NCBI GenBank assembly: GCA_018970045.1
Contig: JAGWXC010000003.1
Location: forward strand, 1-39,398
Length of the DNA stretch: 39,398 nt
Source of the DNA: Planctomycetota bacterium
GTDB taxonomy: Bacteria > Planctomycetota > Phycisphaerae > Phycisphaerales > SM1A02
Direction: 5' to 3'
A program made the translations under genes and the position numbers. A model generated the notes under the pieces. That model was given only the letters and a program-made list of their open reading frames with translations, made no database searches and was not told where the DNA came from. This document shows, piece by piece, positions 1-9,564 of the stretch; positions within the stretch are counted from its first letter, which is position 1; the number at the start of each line of letters is the position of its first letter.

Positions 1-525
1 GGCCATGGCCGGGCCGAGATCGCTGCCGCCAATGCCGATGTTGATGACATGGCGGATGCGCTTGCCCGTTGAGCCAAGCCACGCGCCGGTGCGCACGGCC
101 GTGCTGAAGTGCGCCATGCGCCCGAGCGTGCCGTGCACGTCAGGCACCACATTGCACCCTTCGACCTCGATCGTCGCGGCGGCCGGTGCGCGCAGCGCGG
201 TGTGCAGCACCGAGCGACCCTCGGTCCAGTTCAGGCGCGCGCCCGCGAGCATGGCTGCGAAGCGCTCCGGCACCTGACGTTCTCGAGCGAGCTCGAGCAA
301 GAGGGCCATCGTCGTCGGCTGCATGAGCTGCTTGGACCAGTCGAGCGTCCATCCGGCGCCTGTGGCGGTGCAGCGTGCGGCGCGTCCGGGCTCAGCGGCG
401 AACGCAGCGCGCAGGTCGAGAGGCTCGATGTGCTGACGATGTGCGAGGACGGCCTTCCACGATGCGCAGTCGCACAGTCGGCTGCGAAGCGGAAGGGAAC
501 AGGCATCGGTTGTCGCACGCGACAT
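1..525 (-). CDS. pgi: Glucose-6-phosphate isomerase, N-terminal part (runs off window start)
   Basis: Reverse strand from ATG at 525 reads MSRATTDACSLPLRSRL...GTLGRMAHFSTAVRTGAWLGSTGKRIRHVINIGIGGSDLGPAMA; INIGIGGSDLGP is the PGI signature. Absent from the ORF track because it is open at the edge. Confidence 0.9.
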   Translation of the reverse strand, partial: MSRATTDACSLPLRSRLCDCASWKAVLAHRQHIEPLDLRAAFAAEPGRAARCTATGAGWTLDWSKQLMQPTTMALLLELARERQVPERFAAMLAGARLNWTEGRSVLHTALRAPAAATIEVEGCNVVPDVHGTLGRMAHFSTAVRTGAWLGSTGKRIRHVINIGIGGSDLGPAMA

Positions 526-575
526 GGCCTGACTGTACCCCGGTCATGGCCAGCGCCGCGGGTACAGTTGATCCC

Positions 576-1640
576 ATGAAGCAGACCGCCTTGCTCAATC
601 TCCTTGGCCAGAGCCCCTGGCAGGACAACATCACCCGCCGCATGCTCGACGATGGCTCGCTCGCGCGCACGATCGACGAGCTCGGCATCACGGGCCTGAC
701 GAGCAACCCGACGATCTTCGAGAAGGCGATCGGGTCGGGTTCCGAGTACGACGCGCAGGTCAAGGCGTGCGCAGCACGCGGGCTCGATGCCGATGCAACC
801 TTCTTCGAGCTTGCGCTCGAGGATCTCTGCCGAGCGTGCGATCTGTTCCTGCCGATCCATCGCCGTACCGGGGGTGTGGATGGCTGGGTGAGCCTCGAGG
901 TGAGCCCGCTCCTGGCCAACGACACGCAAAGCACGGTCGAGGCGGCGGTGGCGCTGCACGCGCGGGCGGGTCGCCCGAATCTCTTCATCAAGGTGCCGGG
1001 CACGCCTGAGGGGCTGCCGGCGATCACCGAGCTCATCGCTCGTGGCATCCCGGTCAACGTGACGTTGCTCTTTGACGTGGCGCAGTACGAGGCCACGGTG
1101 CTGGCGTACATCAAGGGGCTGGAGCAGCGCGTGGCAGCGGGGCTGGCTCCGGACACCTGCAGCGTGGCAAGCGTCTTCATCAGTCGGTGGGACAAGGCCA
1201 CGGCGAGCCTGCCCGAAGGCCTGCGCAACCGGGTCGGCATCGCGATGGGGCGAGCGTGCTACGACCGGTTCCTGGATCTCTTCTCGGGCGATCGGTTCGA
1301 GGCGCTGCGGGGCAAGGGCGCGCGGCCTCAGCGCCTGCTCTACGCGAGCACGGGCACGAAGGACCCGGCTCTGCCGAAGTCGTTCTATGTCGAGGCGCTC
1401 TGCAGCCCGGGCACGGTCAACACGATGCCTGAGGATGCTCTGCATGGCTTGGCCAATGCGGGCACACTCAAGGCATGCTTCGTGCCCGGTGATCCGGCGA
1501 CCGCCGAGGTGTTGAAGGGAGCGATGGCGCACGGCATCGATCTCGCCAAGCTGGCCCATCAGCTCCAGACCGAAGGTCGCGATGCCTTCATCGCGAGTTG
1601 GCATGCGCTCCTCAAGAGCATCCAATCCAAGCGTGGATAA
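576..1640 (+). CDS. tal: Transaldolase
   Basis: MKQTALLNLLGQSPWQDNITRRMLDDGSLARTIDELGITGLTSNPTIFEKAI; transaldolase motif GITGLTSNPTIF and downstream NVTLLF. Start trimmed from ORF 375 to ATG 576. Confidence 0.93.
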   Translation: MKQTALLNLLGQSPWQDNITRRMLDDGSLARTIDELGITGLTSNPTIFEKAIGSGSEYDAQVKACAARGLDADATFFELALEDLCRACDLFLPIHRRTGGVDGWVSLEVSPLLANDTQSTVEAAVALHARAGRPNLFIKVPGTPEGLPAITELIARGIPVNVTLLFDVAQYEATVLAYIKGLEQRVAAGLAPDTCSVASVFISRWDKATASLPEGLRNRVGIAMGRACYDRFLDLFSGDRFEALRGKGARPQRLLYASTGTKDPALPKSFYVEALCSPGTVNTMPEDALHGLANAGTLKACFVPGDPATAEVLKGAMAHGIDLAKLAHQLQTEGRDAFIASWHALLKSIQSKRG

Positions 1641-1684
1641 GCGCCAAAAGCGAAGCCGCCCCAGGCGAAGGCCCAGGGCGGGAA

Positions 1685-1768
1685 TGCGGTTGAGAGGACT
1701 TGAACCTCCACGGGTTTTACCCCACTAGAACCTGAATCTAGCGCGTCTGCCAATTTCGCCACAACCGC
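1685..1768 (-). tRNA. tRNA-Leu (anticodon CAG)
   Basis: Reverse complement GCGGTTGTGGCGAAATTGGCAGACGCGCTAGATTCAGGTTCTAGTGGGG...GTTCAAGTCCTCTCAACCGCA; class II tRNA with long variable arm; anticodon loop TTCAGGT. Confidence 0.95.
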
Positions 1769-1868
1769 AAGTGGGGCGACGAGTATAGCGATCCGATCAC
1801 ACGAAGGAAAGGCAGTTATCCGTGTGCGCTGAACCGCTGGCTCCACGGGACGCCGCGTGACGAAGCAG

Positions 1869-1901
1869 GCAGCCCCGCCCGGTGTGGCCGGACGGGGCTG
1901 C
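1869..1901 (-). terminator. Hairpin terminator candidate downstream of recA
   Basis: Inverted repeat gcagccccgcccgg-tgtgg-ccggacggggctgc (one internal mismatch), about 20 nt past the recA stop; no strong U tract. Confidence 0.5.
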
Positions 1902-1920
1902 GTGGGGATGCGTGGTCAGC

Positions 1921-3279
1921 TCACTCGCTCTTGCTCTTCACGAGCGGCGCGTTGGGGTTGGCTGCGCGGAACGCCAGGACGCCCTTGCGGATCTCGATCA
2001 CGAGGTCGCGGTTCTCGCGCAGGAACTGCTTGGATGCTTCGCGGCCCTGGCCGAGGCGAACATCCTTGAAGCTGAACCAAGCGCCGCTCTTCTCGACCAC
2101 GTTGGCGTTGACGGCCAGATCGAGCAGGTCACCGACCCACGAGATGCCCTCGTCGAACATGATGTCGAACTCGGCTTCGCGGAAGGGGGGAGCGATCTTG
2201 TTCTTGACGATCTTGGTGCGCACGCGGTTGCCCACGTTGCGCTCGCCATCCTTGATGGCGCCGATGCGACGGATGTCGACGCGAACCGAGGAGTAGAACT
2301 TGAGCGCACGGCCGCCGGTGGTGGTTTCGGGGCTGCCGAACATGACGCCGATCTTTTCGCGCAACTGGTTGATGAAGATCACGATGGTCTCGCTCTTGGC
2401 GATGGCACCGGTGAGCTTGCGCAGAGCCTGGCTCATGAGGCGAGCCTGGAGGCCAACGTGGCTGTCGCCCATTTCGCCTTCGATTTCGGCGCGCGGGATG
2501 AGTGCGGCCACCGAGTCGACGACGATGACATCGACGGCGTTCGAGCGCACCAGCATTTCGCAGATCTCAAGCGCCTGTTCGCCGGTGTCGGGCTGCGACA
2601 CGAGCATTTCATCCAGGTTCACGCCCAACTTCTTGGCCCATGACGGGTCGAGCGCGTGCTCGGCATCGATGAAGGCCGCCGTGCCACCCGTGCGCTGCGC
2701 GTTGGCGACGACGGTGAGGGCCAGCGTGGTCTTGCCGCTGGACTCGGGGCCGAACACCTCGATGATGCGGCCGCGCGGCAGGCCACGCCCGCCCAGCGCC
2801 AGGTCGAGGCTGAGCGCGCCGGTGGAGACCGCGGGGATGGGCGTGATGTTCTCGCCGTCGAGCTTCATGATCGAGCCCTTGCCGAAGGACTTTTCGATCT
2901 GGCCCATGGCCGCTTCGAGTGCCTTGAGCTTGCCCTTGGAATCGAGCCCGTTGGTGCGCGGATCACCCGCGGAGGCATCGGAGACGAACGGCTTGGGTTC
3001 GACGGTGCGGCTGCCGGCATCGCCAGCGGCCGGTGCCTTGCCTGCGGTGGGTGCGGTGACGGATACGGTGGACGGCTTGGCCATGCTGCTCCCCTGAGTG
3101 GTGCTGCCTTCGAGGCGCGCAGGCGAGGAGGCCGACGAGGCATCCGTGCCTGCTGCGGTTCGAGTTGTAACGGCTTTCGCCTGCTCTGGCGCGCGGGTTG
3201 CGGCGCGTGCGACGGTTTCGGCGGGCTTGCTGGCGGTGGTGGTCTTGCTGGCGGTTTGGGCTGCGGTGGGGGCTGACAT
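1921..3279 (-). CDS. recA: Recombinase RecA with long N-terminal extension
   Basis: [22 protein letters not shown]...[19 protein letters not shown]...[38 protein letters not shown] at 3279 is preceded by AAAGGA; ORF-track start at 3294 is an upstream GTG. Confidence 0.95.
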   Translation of the reverse strand: MSAPTAAQTASKTTTASKPAETVARAATRAPEQAKAVTTRTAAGTDASSASSPARLEGSTTQGSSMAKPSTVSVTAPTAGKAPAAGDAGSRTVEPKPFVSDASAGDPRTNGLDSKGKLKALEAAMGQIEKSFGKGSIMKLDGENITPIPAVSTGALSLDLALGGRGLPRGRIIEVFGPESSGKTTLALTVVANAQRTGGTAAFIDAEHALDPSWAKKLGVNLDEMLVSQPDTGEQALEICEMLVRSNAVDVIVVDSVAALIPRAEIEGEMGDSHVGLQARLMSQALRKLTGAIAKSETIVIFINQLREKIGVMFGSPETTTGGRALKFYSSVRVDIRRIGAIKDGERNVGNRVRTKIVKNKIAPPFREAEFDIMFDEGISWVGDLLDLAVNANVVEKSGAWFSFKDVRLGQGREASKQFLRENRDLVIEIRKGVLAFRAANPNAPLVKSKSE

Positions 3280-3354
3280 GGTGAGTCCTTTCACGAGGTG
3301 GTCACGTTGGGTTGGGACGGGAGGTCCGATTCCGTTCGGTAGGTGTTAGGGTAG

Positions 3355-3372
3355 ACCGAACACATGTTCGGT
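3355..3372. promoter_or_regulatory. LexA/SOS box (Gram-positive type) upstream of recA
   Basis: accgaac-acat-gttcggt, 7-bp arms around 4 nt; core CGAACACATGTTCG fits the B. subtilis-type pattern CGAAC-N4-GTTCG; about 77 nt upstream of the recA ATG. Confidence 0.8.
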
Positions 3373-3499
3373 GTCAAGCGAACGGATCGAGGCGGGCAGT
3401 GTGACGCCCGGAGGAGCAACATCCGGGGAACCCGCGGAAAATTCGGTGGTGATTCCTGCCCTGATTCGCTCGCAGAGCGACCTGGGCTAAGGTAAGCCC

Positions 3500-5701
3500 A
3501 TGCCGCTCCCCACGACCCTCGCTGCCTTGGTTCTCGGACAGTTGACGCCTTGGATCGGCCAACCGATCCCCAGTCCGATCGTTCGTGAGGATGTGGAACT
3601 CGCCCCCGCGCTTGCCCAAGCCGCTTCGGTCGTGCGCATCGACCTGCCGGCGTGGGCCGCCACGCGGGCCAACGAGCTGCAGCGCTGGCAGGGGGTGCCC
3701 ATCGCGCCCGGTCGCAACGTCGACCTCACCCTGACCCGAGTGAACCCCTTCACCGACGATGCCACGATCGTCGATGCGCAAGGCGAGAAGACCGAAGCGG
3801 TGATCGACGCTCCGACCGTCGATTGCTTCATGGGTTCGGTCGACGGTGAACCGGGTTCACGCGCGTACATCGCCATCAGCGAGTTCGGTCACTACGGCTA
3901 TGTGCTGGCGCAGGGCCGCACGTTCATCCTCTCGAGCGGTGACTTCGGCTCGAACCTGCCCACGCTCTTCTATGACCTCGGTGCACTGCCGCCTGGCCTC
4001 GTGCCCACACCGACCTTCACGTGCTCGGAACTCACGGTGCCCGGCGCCAAGCCGCCGGTGACCACGCCCGTCGATGGCTCGCTCGCGGGCTCGCCGTGCC
4101 GACAGGTGCGTATCGCCGTCGAGACCGATCACGAGTATCTGCAGTCGCTCTTCGGCGGCAGCACGACGGCGGCGACCGCCTACACCGCGGTCCTCATGGG
4201 CGCCGTGAACGAGCTCTACGTGACGGCGCTCAACACGCGCATCGGCGTGAACTACCTGCGCCTGTGGAGCACGCCGAACGATCCGTGGTCGGCGACCTCC
4301 ACGGGTGCCGAACTTGGCGTCTTCCGTGACTACTGGGCGGCGAACATGGGCTCGCAGCCCCGCGAACTCGCCCACTTCCTCTCCGGGCGCGGACTCGGCG
4401 GCGGCGTGGCCTGGCTCAGCGTCGTCTGCAATCCTGATTACGGCTTCGGGCTCAGCGCCAACCTCGGTGGGTCCTTCCCGTATCCGATCATCAACAACTC
4501 GGATGCGAACTGGGACATCATGGTCGTGGCACACGAGATCGGCCACAACTTCGGCACCACGCACACGCACAACTTCAGCCCGCCGGTCGATGGCTGCGGC
4601 TCGAATCCGCAGGATTGCGCCGTCGCCGACCAGGATCTGGGCACCATCATGAGCTACTGCCACATCTGCCCGGGTGGCCTCGCCAACGTGCGCATGGAGT
4701 TCCACCCGGTCTGCATCACGGCCATGCATGGGCACCTCGATGGCAACGGCTGCGCGGAGGAAGGCTCGTCGCGCCCGCCGCAGACGATGATCGATGCGAT
4801 CACGGCACTGCCAGGCCAGCCGGTGACCTTCGATCCGCTCGCCAACGACATCCCGATCAACTGCGAGGCGATTTCGCTGCGCTTCTATGCGCCGACCACC
4901 GCGCTCGGTGGTGTGGTTGAGCGCGTCGGCACGACCGGTTCGGTCCTGCGCTACACGGCACCAGCGGGCAGCGCCGGCAACGATGTGATTGCCTATGCGA
5001 TCGAAGAGGCTTCGGGCGCCACCGCGACCGGTGAGATCCGCGTGCAGGTGAAGCCGGTGCGAGCCGCCACGCCGGTGCAGGGCGACGTGCCCGCGCTCCT
5101 GGTCGACTACTACAACCTGAGCGCGGCGCCGCCATCGGTGCTGCCTGACTTCACGCAGCTCACGCCGTATCGAAGTTTCTCGTCGGCCACCGTGAACTAC
5201 GCGTCGACCGGCGGCAACTTCGCCGACAGCCAGCGCGCGGACACCGTCGGCGCGGTGTGGACCGGCTGGATCAACGTGCCGACCTCTGCGGACTGGACCC
5301 TCTTCATCGAGAGCGATGATGGTTCGCGGCTGTGGATTGGCGACCAGATGCTCATCGACAACGATGGCCTGCACGGGATGGTCGAGCGTTCAGGCACGAT
5401 CGCGCTGGCTGCGGGCAAGCACCCCGTGCGCCTGGCCTTCTTCGAGAATGGCGGCGGTGCCGGCATGATCCTGCGGTGGCAGGGGCCGGGCGTGGCGAAG
5501 GCCGTGATCCCGGCGTCGGCGCTCACGCGCGGCGGCACCGTGAACCGCAGCGACATCAACCTGGATGGTCGTGTCGATGGTGGTGACCTCGGCCTCCTGC
5601 TCGCTGCGTGGGGCACGGCCAATGCCGCCGCCGACATCGACCAGAGCGGCACCGTGGACGGCGCCGACCTCGGCACGTTGCTGAGCGCGTGGACTGGTTG
5701 A
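3500..5701 (+). CDS. Secreted reprolysin-like zinc metallopeptidase with PA14 domain and C-terminal dockerin-like tail
   Basis: HEIGHNFGTTH (HExxHxxGxxH) plus Met-turn GTIMSYC; PA14-like stretch LLVDYYNLSAAPPSVLPDFTQL...SADWTLFIESDDGSRLWIGDQMLIDNDGLH; tail DINLDGRVDGGDLGLLLAAWGTANAAADIDQSGTVDGADLGTLLSAWTG. Confidence 0.85.
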   Translation: MPLPTTLAALVLGQLTPWIGQPIPSPIVREDVELAPALAQAASVVRIDLPAWAATRANELQRWQGVPIAPGRNVDLTLTRVNPFTDDATIVDAQGEKTEAVIDAPTVDCFMGSVDGEPGSRAYIAISEFGHYGYVLAQGRTFILSSGDFGSNLPTLFYDLGALPPGLVPTPTFTCSELTVPGAKPPVTTPVDGSLAGSPCRQVRIAVETDHEYLQSLFGGSTTAATAYTAVLMGAVNELYVTALNTRIGVNYLRLWSTPNDPWSATSTGAELGVFRDYWAANMGSQPRELAHFLSGRGLGGGVAWLSVVCNPDYGFGLSANLGGSFPYPIINNSDANWDIMVVAHEIGHNFGTTHTHNFSPPVDGCGSNPQDCAVADQDLGTIMSYCHICPGGLANVRMEFHPVCITAMHGHLDGNGCAEEGSSRPPQTMIDAITALPGQPVTFDPLANDIPINCEAISLRFYAPTTALGGVVERVGTTGSVLRYTAPAGSAGNDVIAYAIEEASGATATGEIRVQVKPVRAATPVQGDVPALLVDYYNLSAAPPSVLPDFTQLTPYRSFSSATVNYASTGGNFADSQRADTVGAVWTGWINVPTSADWTLFIESDDGSRLWIGDQMLIDNDGLHGMVERSGTIALAAGKHPVRLAFFENGGGAGMILRWQGPGVAKAVIPASALTRGGTVNRSDINLDGRVDGGDLGLLLAAWGTANAAADIDQSGTVDGADLGTLLSAWTG

Positions 5702-5767
5702 CTGGGAGCGTTCCCTCGCAGCGCGGCGCCGGCCCGCCCGGCTTCACCGCTGTGAGGGTTCATCCAT

Positions 5768-5810
5768 GCGGATCACTGCGGATCACTGCGGATCACTGCG
5801 GATCACTGCG
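5768..5810. repeat. Short tandem repeat, 10-bp unit gatcactgcg x4
   Basis: tgcg-gatcactgcg-gatcactgcg-gatcactgcg-gatcactgcg, in the gap between two convergent genes. Confidence 0.95.
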
Positions 5811-5815
5811 CTGCT

Positions 5816-7015
5816 TCAGGCGCTCGGTGCGAGCGCCATCGCGCACATGGCCATCACGCCCGTGGCGATCGCGTCGTCGTTGAAGTCAAAGTGTGGTGAG
5901 TGCAACGGGTGCACGGGTGCGCCCTCGCGGCATGTGCCGAGCACGATGTAGCACGCGGGCACGCGCAGGCCGTAGTAGCTGAAGTCCTCGGCTCCCATGA
6001 CGGGCGCAGGCATCGTGCGGTTGTTCGCGCTGCCGACCGCGCGTGAGAGCTGGCGGCTGGCGAGCTCGGTGAGCGCCTCGTCGTTCACGGTCACGGGGTA
6101 GCCATCGCGAAACGCTACGGTCGCCGTGCAGCCGTGCGCGAGCGCGGTGTTCGTGGCCACGTGCTTGATGCGCTCCTTGACCTCGGTGCGGGTCGACTCG
6201 CGCAGGGTGCGCATGGTGCCCAGCAGGTCGACGCGTTCGGGCATGACGTTGCCGGCGGTACCGCCGTGGATCGAGCTGATGCCCACGACCGCGGCATCGA
6301 GCGGATCGAGCGTGCGCGCCACGATCTGCTGCAGCGCGACGACGATGGCACTCGCCGCCAGCACCGCATCGCGGCCGGTGTGCGGCATGGCGGCGTGCGA
6401 GCCCGTGCCGTGCACGGCGATCTTGACCTCATCGGCGCTCGCCATGACGGGCCCCGCGCGCAGCGCGACCGCGCCGGTCTCGAGCCATGGCCAGCAGTGC
6501 AGGCCCATGATGCGATCGACCGGCGGACCGAGCACCGATCCATCGAGCGCACCGCTCTCGATCATGTGGCGACCGCCGCCGCCGCCTTCCTCGGCCGGTT
6601 GGAAGACGAGCGTGATCGGATGCGGCAGCCGACCGTCGCGGCCCAGTGCAGCGAGCACGCGGGCGGCACCGATCAGGATCGTGGTGTGGCCGTCGTGCCC
6701 GCATGCATGCATGCGGCCCGGGATCGTGCTTGCCCACGCGGCGCCGGTCGCTTCCGTGATCGGCAGGGCATCCATGTCGGCGCGCAGGGCGGTGGCTCGA
6801 TCGCCGGGTGCAGCAATGTGTGCCAGCACGCCGGTGCCGCGCGCCAGGCCGCCGCGGTGCTCGATGCCAGCGGCTGCGAGTTCACGCTGCACGACCTCGC
6901 TCGTGCGCTGCTCCTCGAACGCGGTCTCGGGGTGCGCGTGCAGGTCGCGACGCAGCGCGATGAGTGAAGGCAGTTCCTGGGCGATCAGCGCGCGCAGCCG
7001 TTCGGTCGTGGGCAT
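5816..7015 (-). CDS. M20 family amidohydrolase/peptidase (hippurate hydrolase-like)
   Basis: LRRDLHAHPETAFEE...MHACGHDGHTTILIGAARVLAAL...FQPAEEGGGGGRHMI...MGAEDFSYY; M20 metal-binding motifs. Confidence 0.9.
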   Translation of the reverse strand: MPTTERLRALIAQELPSLIALRRDLHAHPETAFEEQRTSEVVQRELAAAGIEHRGGLARGTGVLAHIAAPGDRATALRADMDALPITEATGAAWASTIPGRMHACGHDGHTTILIGAARVLAALGRDGRLPHPITLVFQPAEEGGGGGRHMIESGALDGSVLGPPVDRIMGLHCWPWLETGAVALRAGPVMASADEVKIAVHGTGSHAAMPHTGRDAVLAASAIVVALQQIVARTLDPLDAAVVGISSIHGGTAGNVMPERVDLLGTMRTLRESTRTEVKERIKHVATNTALAHGCTATVAFRDGYPVTVNDEALTELASRQLSRAVGSANNRTMPAPVMGAEDFSYYGLRVPACYIVLGTCREGAPVHPLHSPHFDFNDDAIATGVMAMCAMALAPSA

Positions 7016-7067
7016 GGGGCAAGCCTAGCGGGCGGCCGTGGCTCGAGCCACGAACGCACGCCTGGCA

Positions 7068-7853
7068 TCACGCCGTGAGCATCTTGATGGCGATGCCCAG
7101 CAGCGTGAGGCCCACGATCGACTTGAGCCAGCGAGCATCGAGCCGTGCAGCGAGCATGCTGCAGACGATGGCCAGTGGCAGCGCGCCCACGAGCAGCAGG
7201 CCGAGCAGCGACCAATCGGTGCGCCCTTGCACGGCGAACGAGCCGCCCGCAACGAGCGCCACGGGAATCGCAAAGACCGTGTCGGTCGCCACCAGGCGGA
7301 TCGGCGTCATGCGAAGGGGATAGAGCGCGCGCAGCAGCACCGCGCCAATGGCCCCCGCGCCGATCGAGGTGGCGGCGATCACGGAGCCGAGGAGCGCACC
7401 AGCGACGACCGTGAGCGCAGCCTGCGGCTTCTTGAAGCGCTCGGGATCAGCCAGACGCTTGGCGGTGCTCAGCCGTTGCACCACGTGGCCAAAGAGCATC
7501 GAGAGGCCCGAAACCAGGATCAGAGCGCCCATCGTGCGCACGACGAGGACCTTCTGGTCGGGCTCGACCTTGATCGCGAGCACCGAGCCCACCACGATGC
7601 AGGCCGGGATGCTGCCGAGCCAGAGCCGCCGCACGACCTGCATGTCGACGTGCTGGCCGCGGAAGTGGATGGTGCCCGCGGCGATCTTCACGACCGACGC
7701 GAAGAGCAGATCAGTGGCGATCGCCACGACCGGATCGATGCCAAAACCCAGCACCAGGATCGGCGTCATGATCGCGCCGCCGCCCACGCCCGTGAGCCCG
7801 ACGAACGCGCCCACGAGAGCACCGGCAGCGACGACCAGCAGGGGATCAGGCAC
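7068..7853 (-). CDS. TSUP (TauE/SafE) family membrane permease
   Basis: GALVGAFVGLTGVGGGAIMTPILVLGFGIDPVVAIATDLLFASVVKIAAGTIHF; duplicated TSUP-type motif, multiple hydrophobic segments; GTG start. Confidence 0.85.
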   Translation of the reverse strand: MPDPLLVVAAGALVGAFVGLTGVGGGAIMTPILVLGFGIDPVVAIATDLLFASVVKIAAGTIHFRGQHVDMQVVRRLWLGSIPACIVVGSVLAIKVEPDQKVLVVRTMGALILVSGLSMLFGHVVQRLSTAKRLADPERFKKPQAALTVVAGALLGSVIAATSIGAGAIGAVLLRALYPLRMTPIRLVATDTVFAIPVALVAGGSFAVQGRTDWSLLGLLLVGALPLAIVCSMLAARLDARWLKSIVGLTLLGIAIKMLTA

Positions 7854-7883
7854 GCTGCGAGTGTAAGGGAATCGCCCCGGGCC

Positions 7884-8930
7884 TCACGCCTTCAGCGACT
7901 GCATGTCGATCACGAAGCGGTAGCGGACGTCCTGGCGCAGCATGCGCTCGTAGGCCTCGTTGATCTGGTCCATGCGAATGAGCTCGATGTCGCAGGCCAC
8001 GCCGTGCTGGCCGCACCAGTCGAGCATCTCCTGCGTCTCGCGGATGCCGCCGATGCACGAGCCGGCGAGGTTGCGGCGAGGCAGGATCAGGCTGAAGGCC
8101 GCGATCTGCTGCGGATTGGGCGGCACGCCGACCATGCAGAGCGTGGCGTCGAGCTTGAGCATGGCCATGTAGGCATCGAGCGAGTGGTCGGCCGAGACCG
8201 TGTCGATGATCAGGTCGAAGCTCCCCGCATGGCGCGCCATCGCGGCCTCGTCGGTCGAGAGCACGACCTCGTGCGCACCCAGGCGCAGGCCGTCGTCGAT
8301 CTTGCTGCGCGAGGTTGTGAAGAGCACCGTGTGCGCCCCGAGCGCGCGGGCGAACTTGACGCCCATGTGGCCCAGCCCGCCCAGGCCGATGATGCCGACC
8401 TTCTTGCCCGGACCGGCGCCCCAGTGGCGCAGCGGCGACCAGGTGGTGATCCCGGCGCAGAGCAGCGGTGCCGCCTTCGCAGGATCCAGCGTGGTCGGCA
8501 CCTTGAGCGTGAACGCCTCGTCGACGACGACCTTCTCGGAGTAGCCACCGAAGGTCATGCCGCCTTGGTGCTTGTCTTCGCCGTTGTAGGTGAAGATGGC
8601 GCCGCCCATGCAGTACTGCTCGAGGCCCTTCGCGCAGTGCGCGCAGGTGCGGCAGCTGTCGACGAGGCAGCCCACCGACGCCAGGTCGCCGACCTTGAAC
8701 CGCGTGACCGATGCACCCACGCGCGTGACCCGGCCGAGGATCTCGTGGCCGGGCACGACCGGGTACTGCGTGAAGCCCCATTCGTTGCGCGCGAAGTGCA
8801 GGTCGCTGTGACAGACGCCGCAGTAGAGGATGTCGATCTCGACATCGGTCGCGGTGGGCTCGCGCCGCGTGATCGCGTGCGGGGCCAGGGGCGTGATCGG
8901 GGACTGTGCTGCGTAGGCGCGGGTCGTCAT
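7884..8930 (-). CDS. Zinc-dependent NAD(P) alcohol dehydrogenase (cinnamyl-alcohol/YahK type)
   Basis: MTTRAYAAQSPITPLAPHAITRREPTATDVEIDILYCGVCHSDLHFARNEW...GHEILGRV...GVGCLVDSCRTCAHCAKGLEQYC-like zinc motifs, IIGLGGLGHMGVKFARALGA. Start trimmed to ATG 8930. Confidence 0.9.
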   Translation of the reverse strand: MTTRAYAAQSPITPLAPHAITRREPTATDVEIDILYCGVCHSDLHFARNEWGFTQYPVVPGHEILGRVTRVGASVTRFKVGDLASVGCLVDSCRTCAHCAKGLEQYCMGGAIFTYNGEDKHQGGMTFGGYSEKVVVDEAFTLKVPTTLDPAKAAPLLCAGITTWSPLRHWGAGPGKKVGIIGLGGLGHMGVKFARALGAHTVLFTTSRSKIDDGLRLGAHEVVLSTDEAAMARHAGSFDLIIDTVSADHSLDAYMAMLKLDATLCMVGVPPNPQQIAAFSLILPRRNLAGSCIGGIRETQEMLDWCGQHGVACDIELIRMDQINEAYERMLRQDVRYRFVIDMQSLKA

Positions 8931-9006
8931 GCGTGGATCCTCGTTGGAGTCGGGCAAGGGTAGCGGCGCCATGTGTGAGCAGGATGTCGATTGGGCCACA
9001 TGCGCA

Positions 9007-9564
9007 TCAACTGCGCAGCGGCGCGAGCCCGACGGCCTTGCGACCATCGTTCAGCATGCCGAAGGCGTGCTTGTGGTGGCGCACGAGCCGACTGAGCTGG
9101 CTCATCGTGATGCCGAGCACGCCCGCAGCGCCGGCCACGTCGTAGCGACGCGCGACGATCACATCGAGCGCTTCGGCCAGGAGCGCCGGATAGTCCTCGT
9201 GCTCGGGATTCACGCTCATCTTCTCGCCCTGGCGACGACGGCACCAGAGCTCGCTGCACTGGTGGCGGTCTCGGTTCGTGGGGGTGCGGCAGTGCACGGC
9301 GAGCTTCAGGCGAACGCGCCAGATCGCCATGCCCTTGTTCTGTCCCTGGCTGCGCCGCTCGGTGGCCTGGGCTTCGATGCCGGTGGCCGTGTGCTGCACC
9401 CAGCAGGCCGTGTCGACGCGATTGCGGTGCTGGCCGCCGGGCCCGCTCACGCGGCCGAACTCGACGGTGCACTGCTTGAGCAGCTCGGCTTCGTCCAGCG
9501 TGGCCGGGTGCGGAGCCTGCAGCATGGTCAGGCGGGGATCGACGTAGGGAATGCGGTAGCTCAC
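9007..9564 (-). CDS. Peptide chain release factor-like protein (GGQ domain)
   Basis: MSYRIPYVDPRLTMLQAPHPATLDEAELLKQCTVEFGRVSGPGGQHRNRVDTACWVQHTATGIEAQATERRSQGQNKGMAIWRVRLKL; GGQ motif. GTG start overlaps the tsaD stop (GTGA). Confidence 0.85.
   Translation of the reverse strand: MSYRIPYVDPRLTMLQAPHPATLDEAELLKQCTVEFGRVSGPGGQHRNRVDTACWVQHTATGIEAQATERRSQGQNKGMAIWRVRLKLAVHCRTPTNRDRHQCSELWCRRRQGEKMSVNPEHEDYPALLAEALDVIVARRYDVAGAAGVLGITMSQLSRLVRHHKHAFGMLNDGRKAVGLAPLRS

Noticed and set aside
231-1625. 464-aa minus-strand ORF opposite transaldolase
   Set aside because: Arg/His-rich antisense shadow of tal; the real minus gene here (pgi) is in another frame.
3857-5374. 505-aa minus-strand ORF opposite the metallopeptidase
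   Set aside because: Antisense shadow ORF in high-GC DNA; composition V/R/D/H-rich, no motifs, overlapped by a clear secreted protease.
5768-5810. Possible CRISPR-like repeat
   Set aside because: Unit is 10 bp with no spacers; simple tandem repeat.
7038-8963. 641-aa plus-strand ORF
   Set aside because: Spans and opposes the TSUP and ADH genes; repetitive His/Arg/Asp composition typical of antisense frames.
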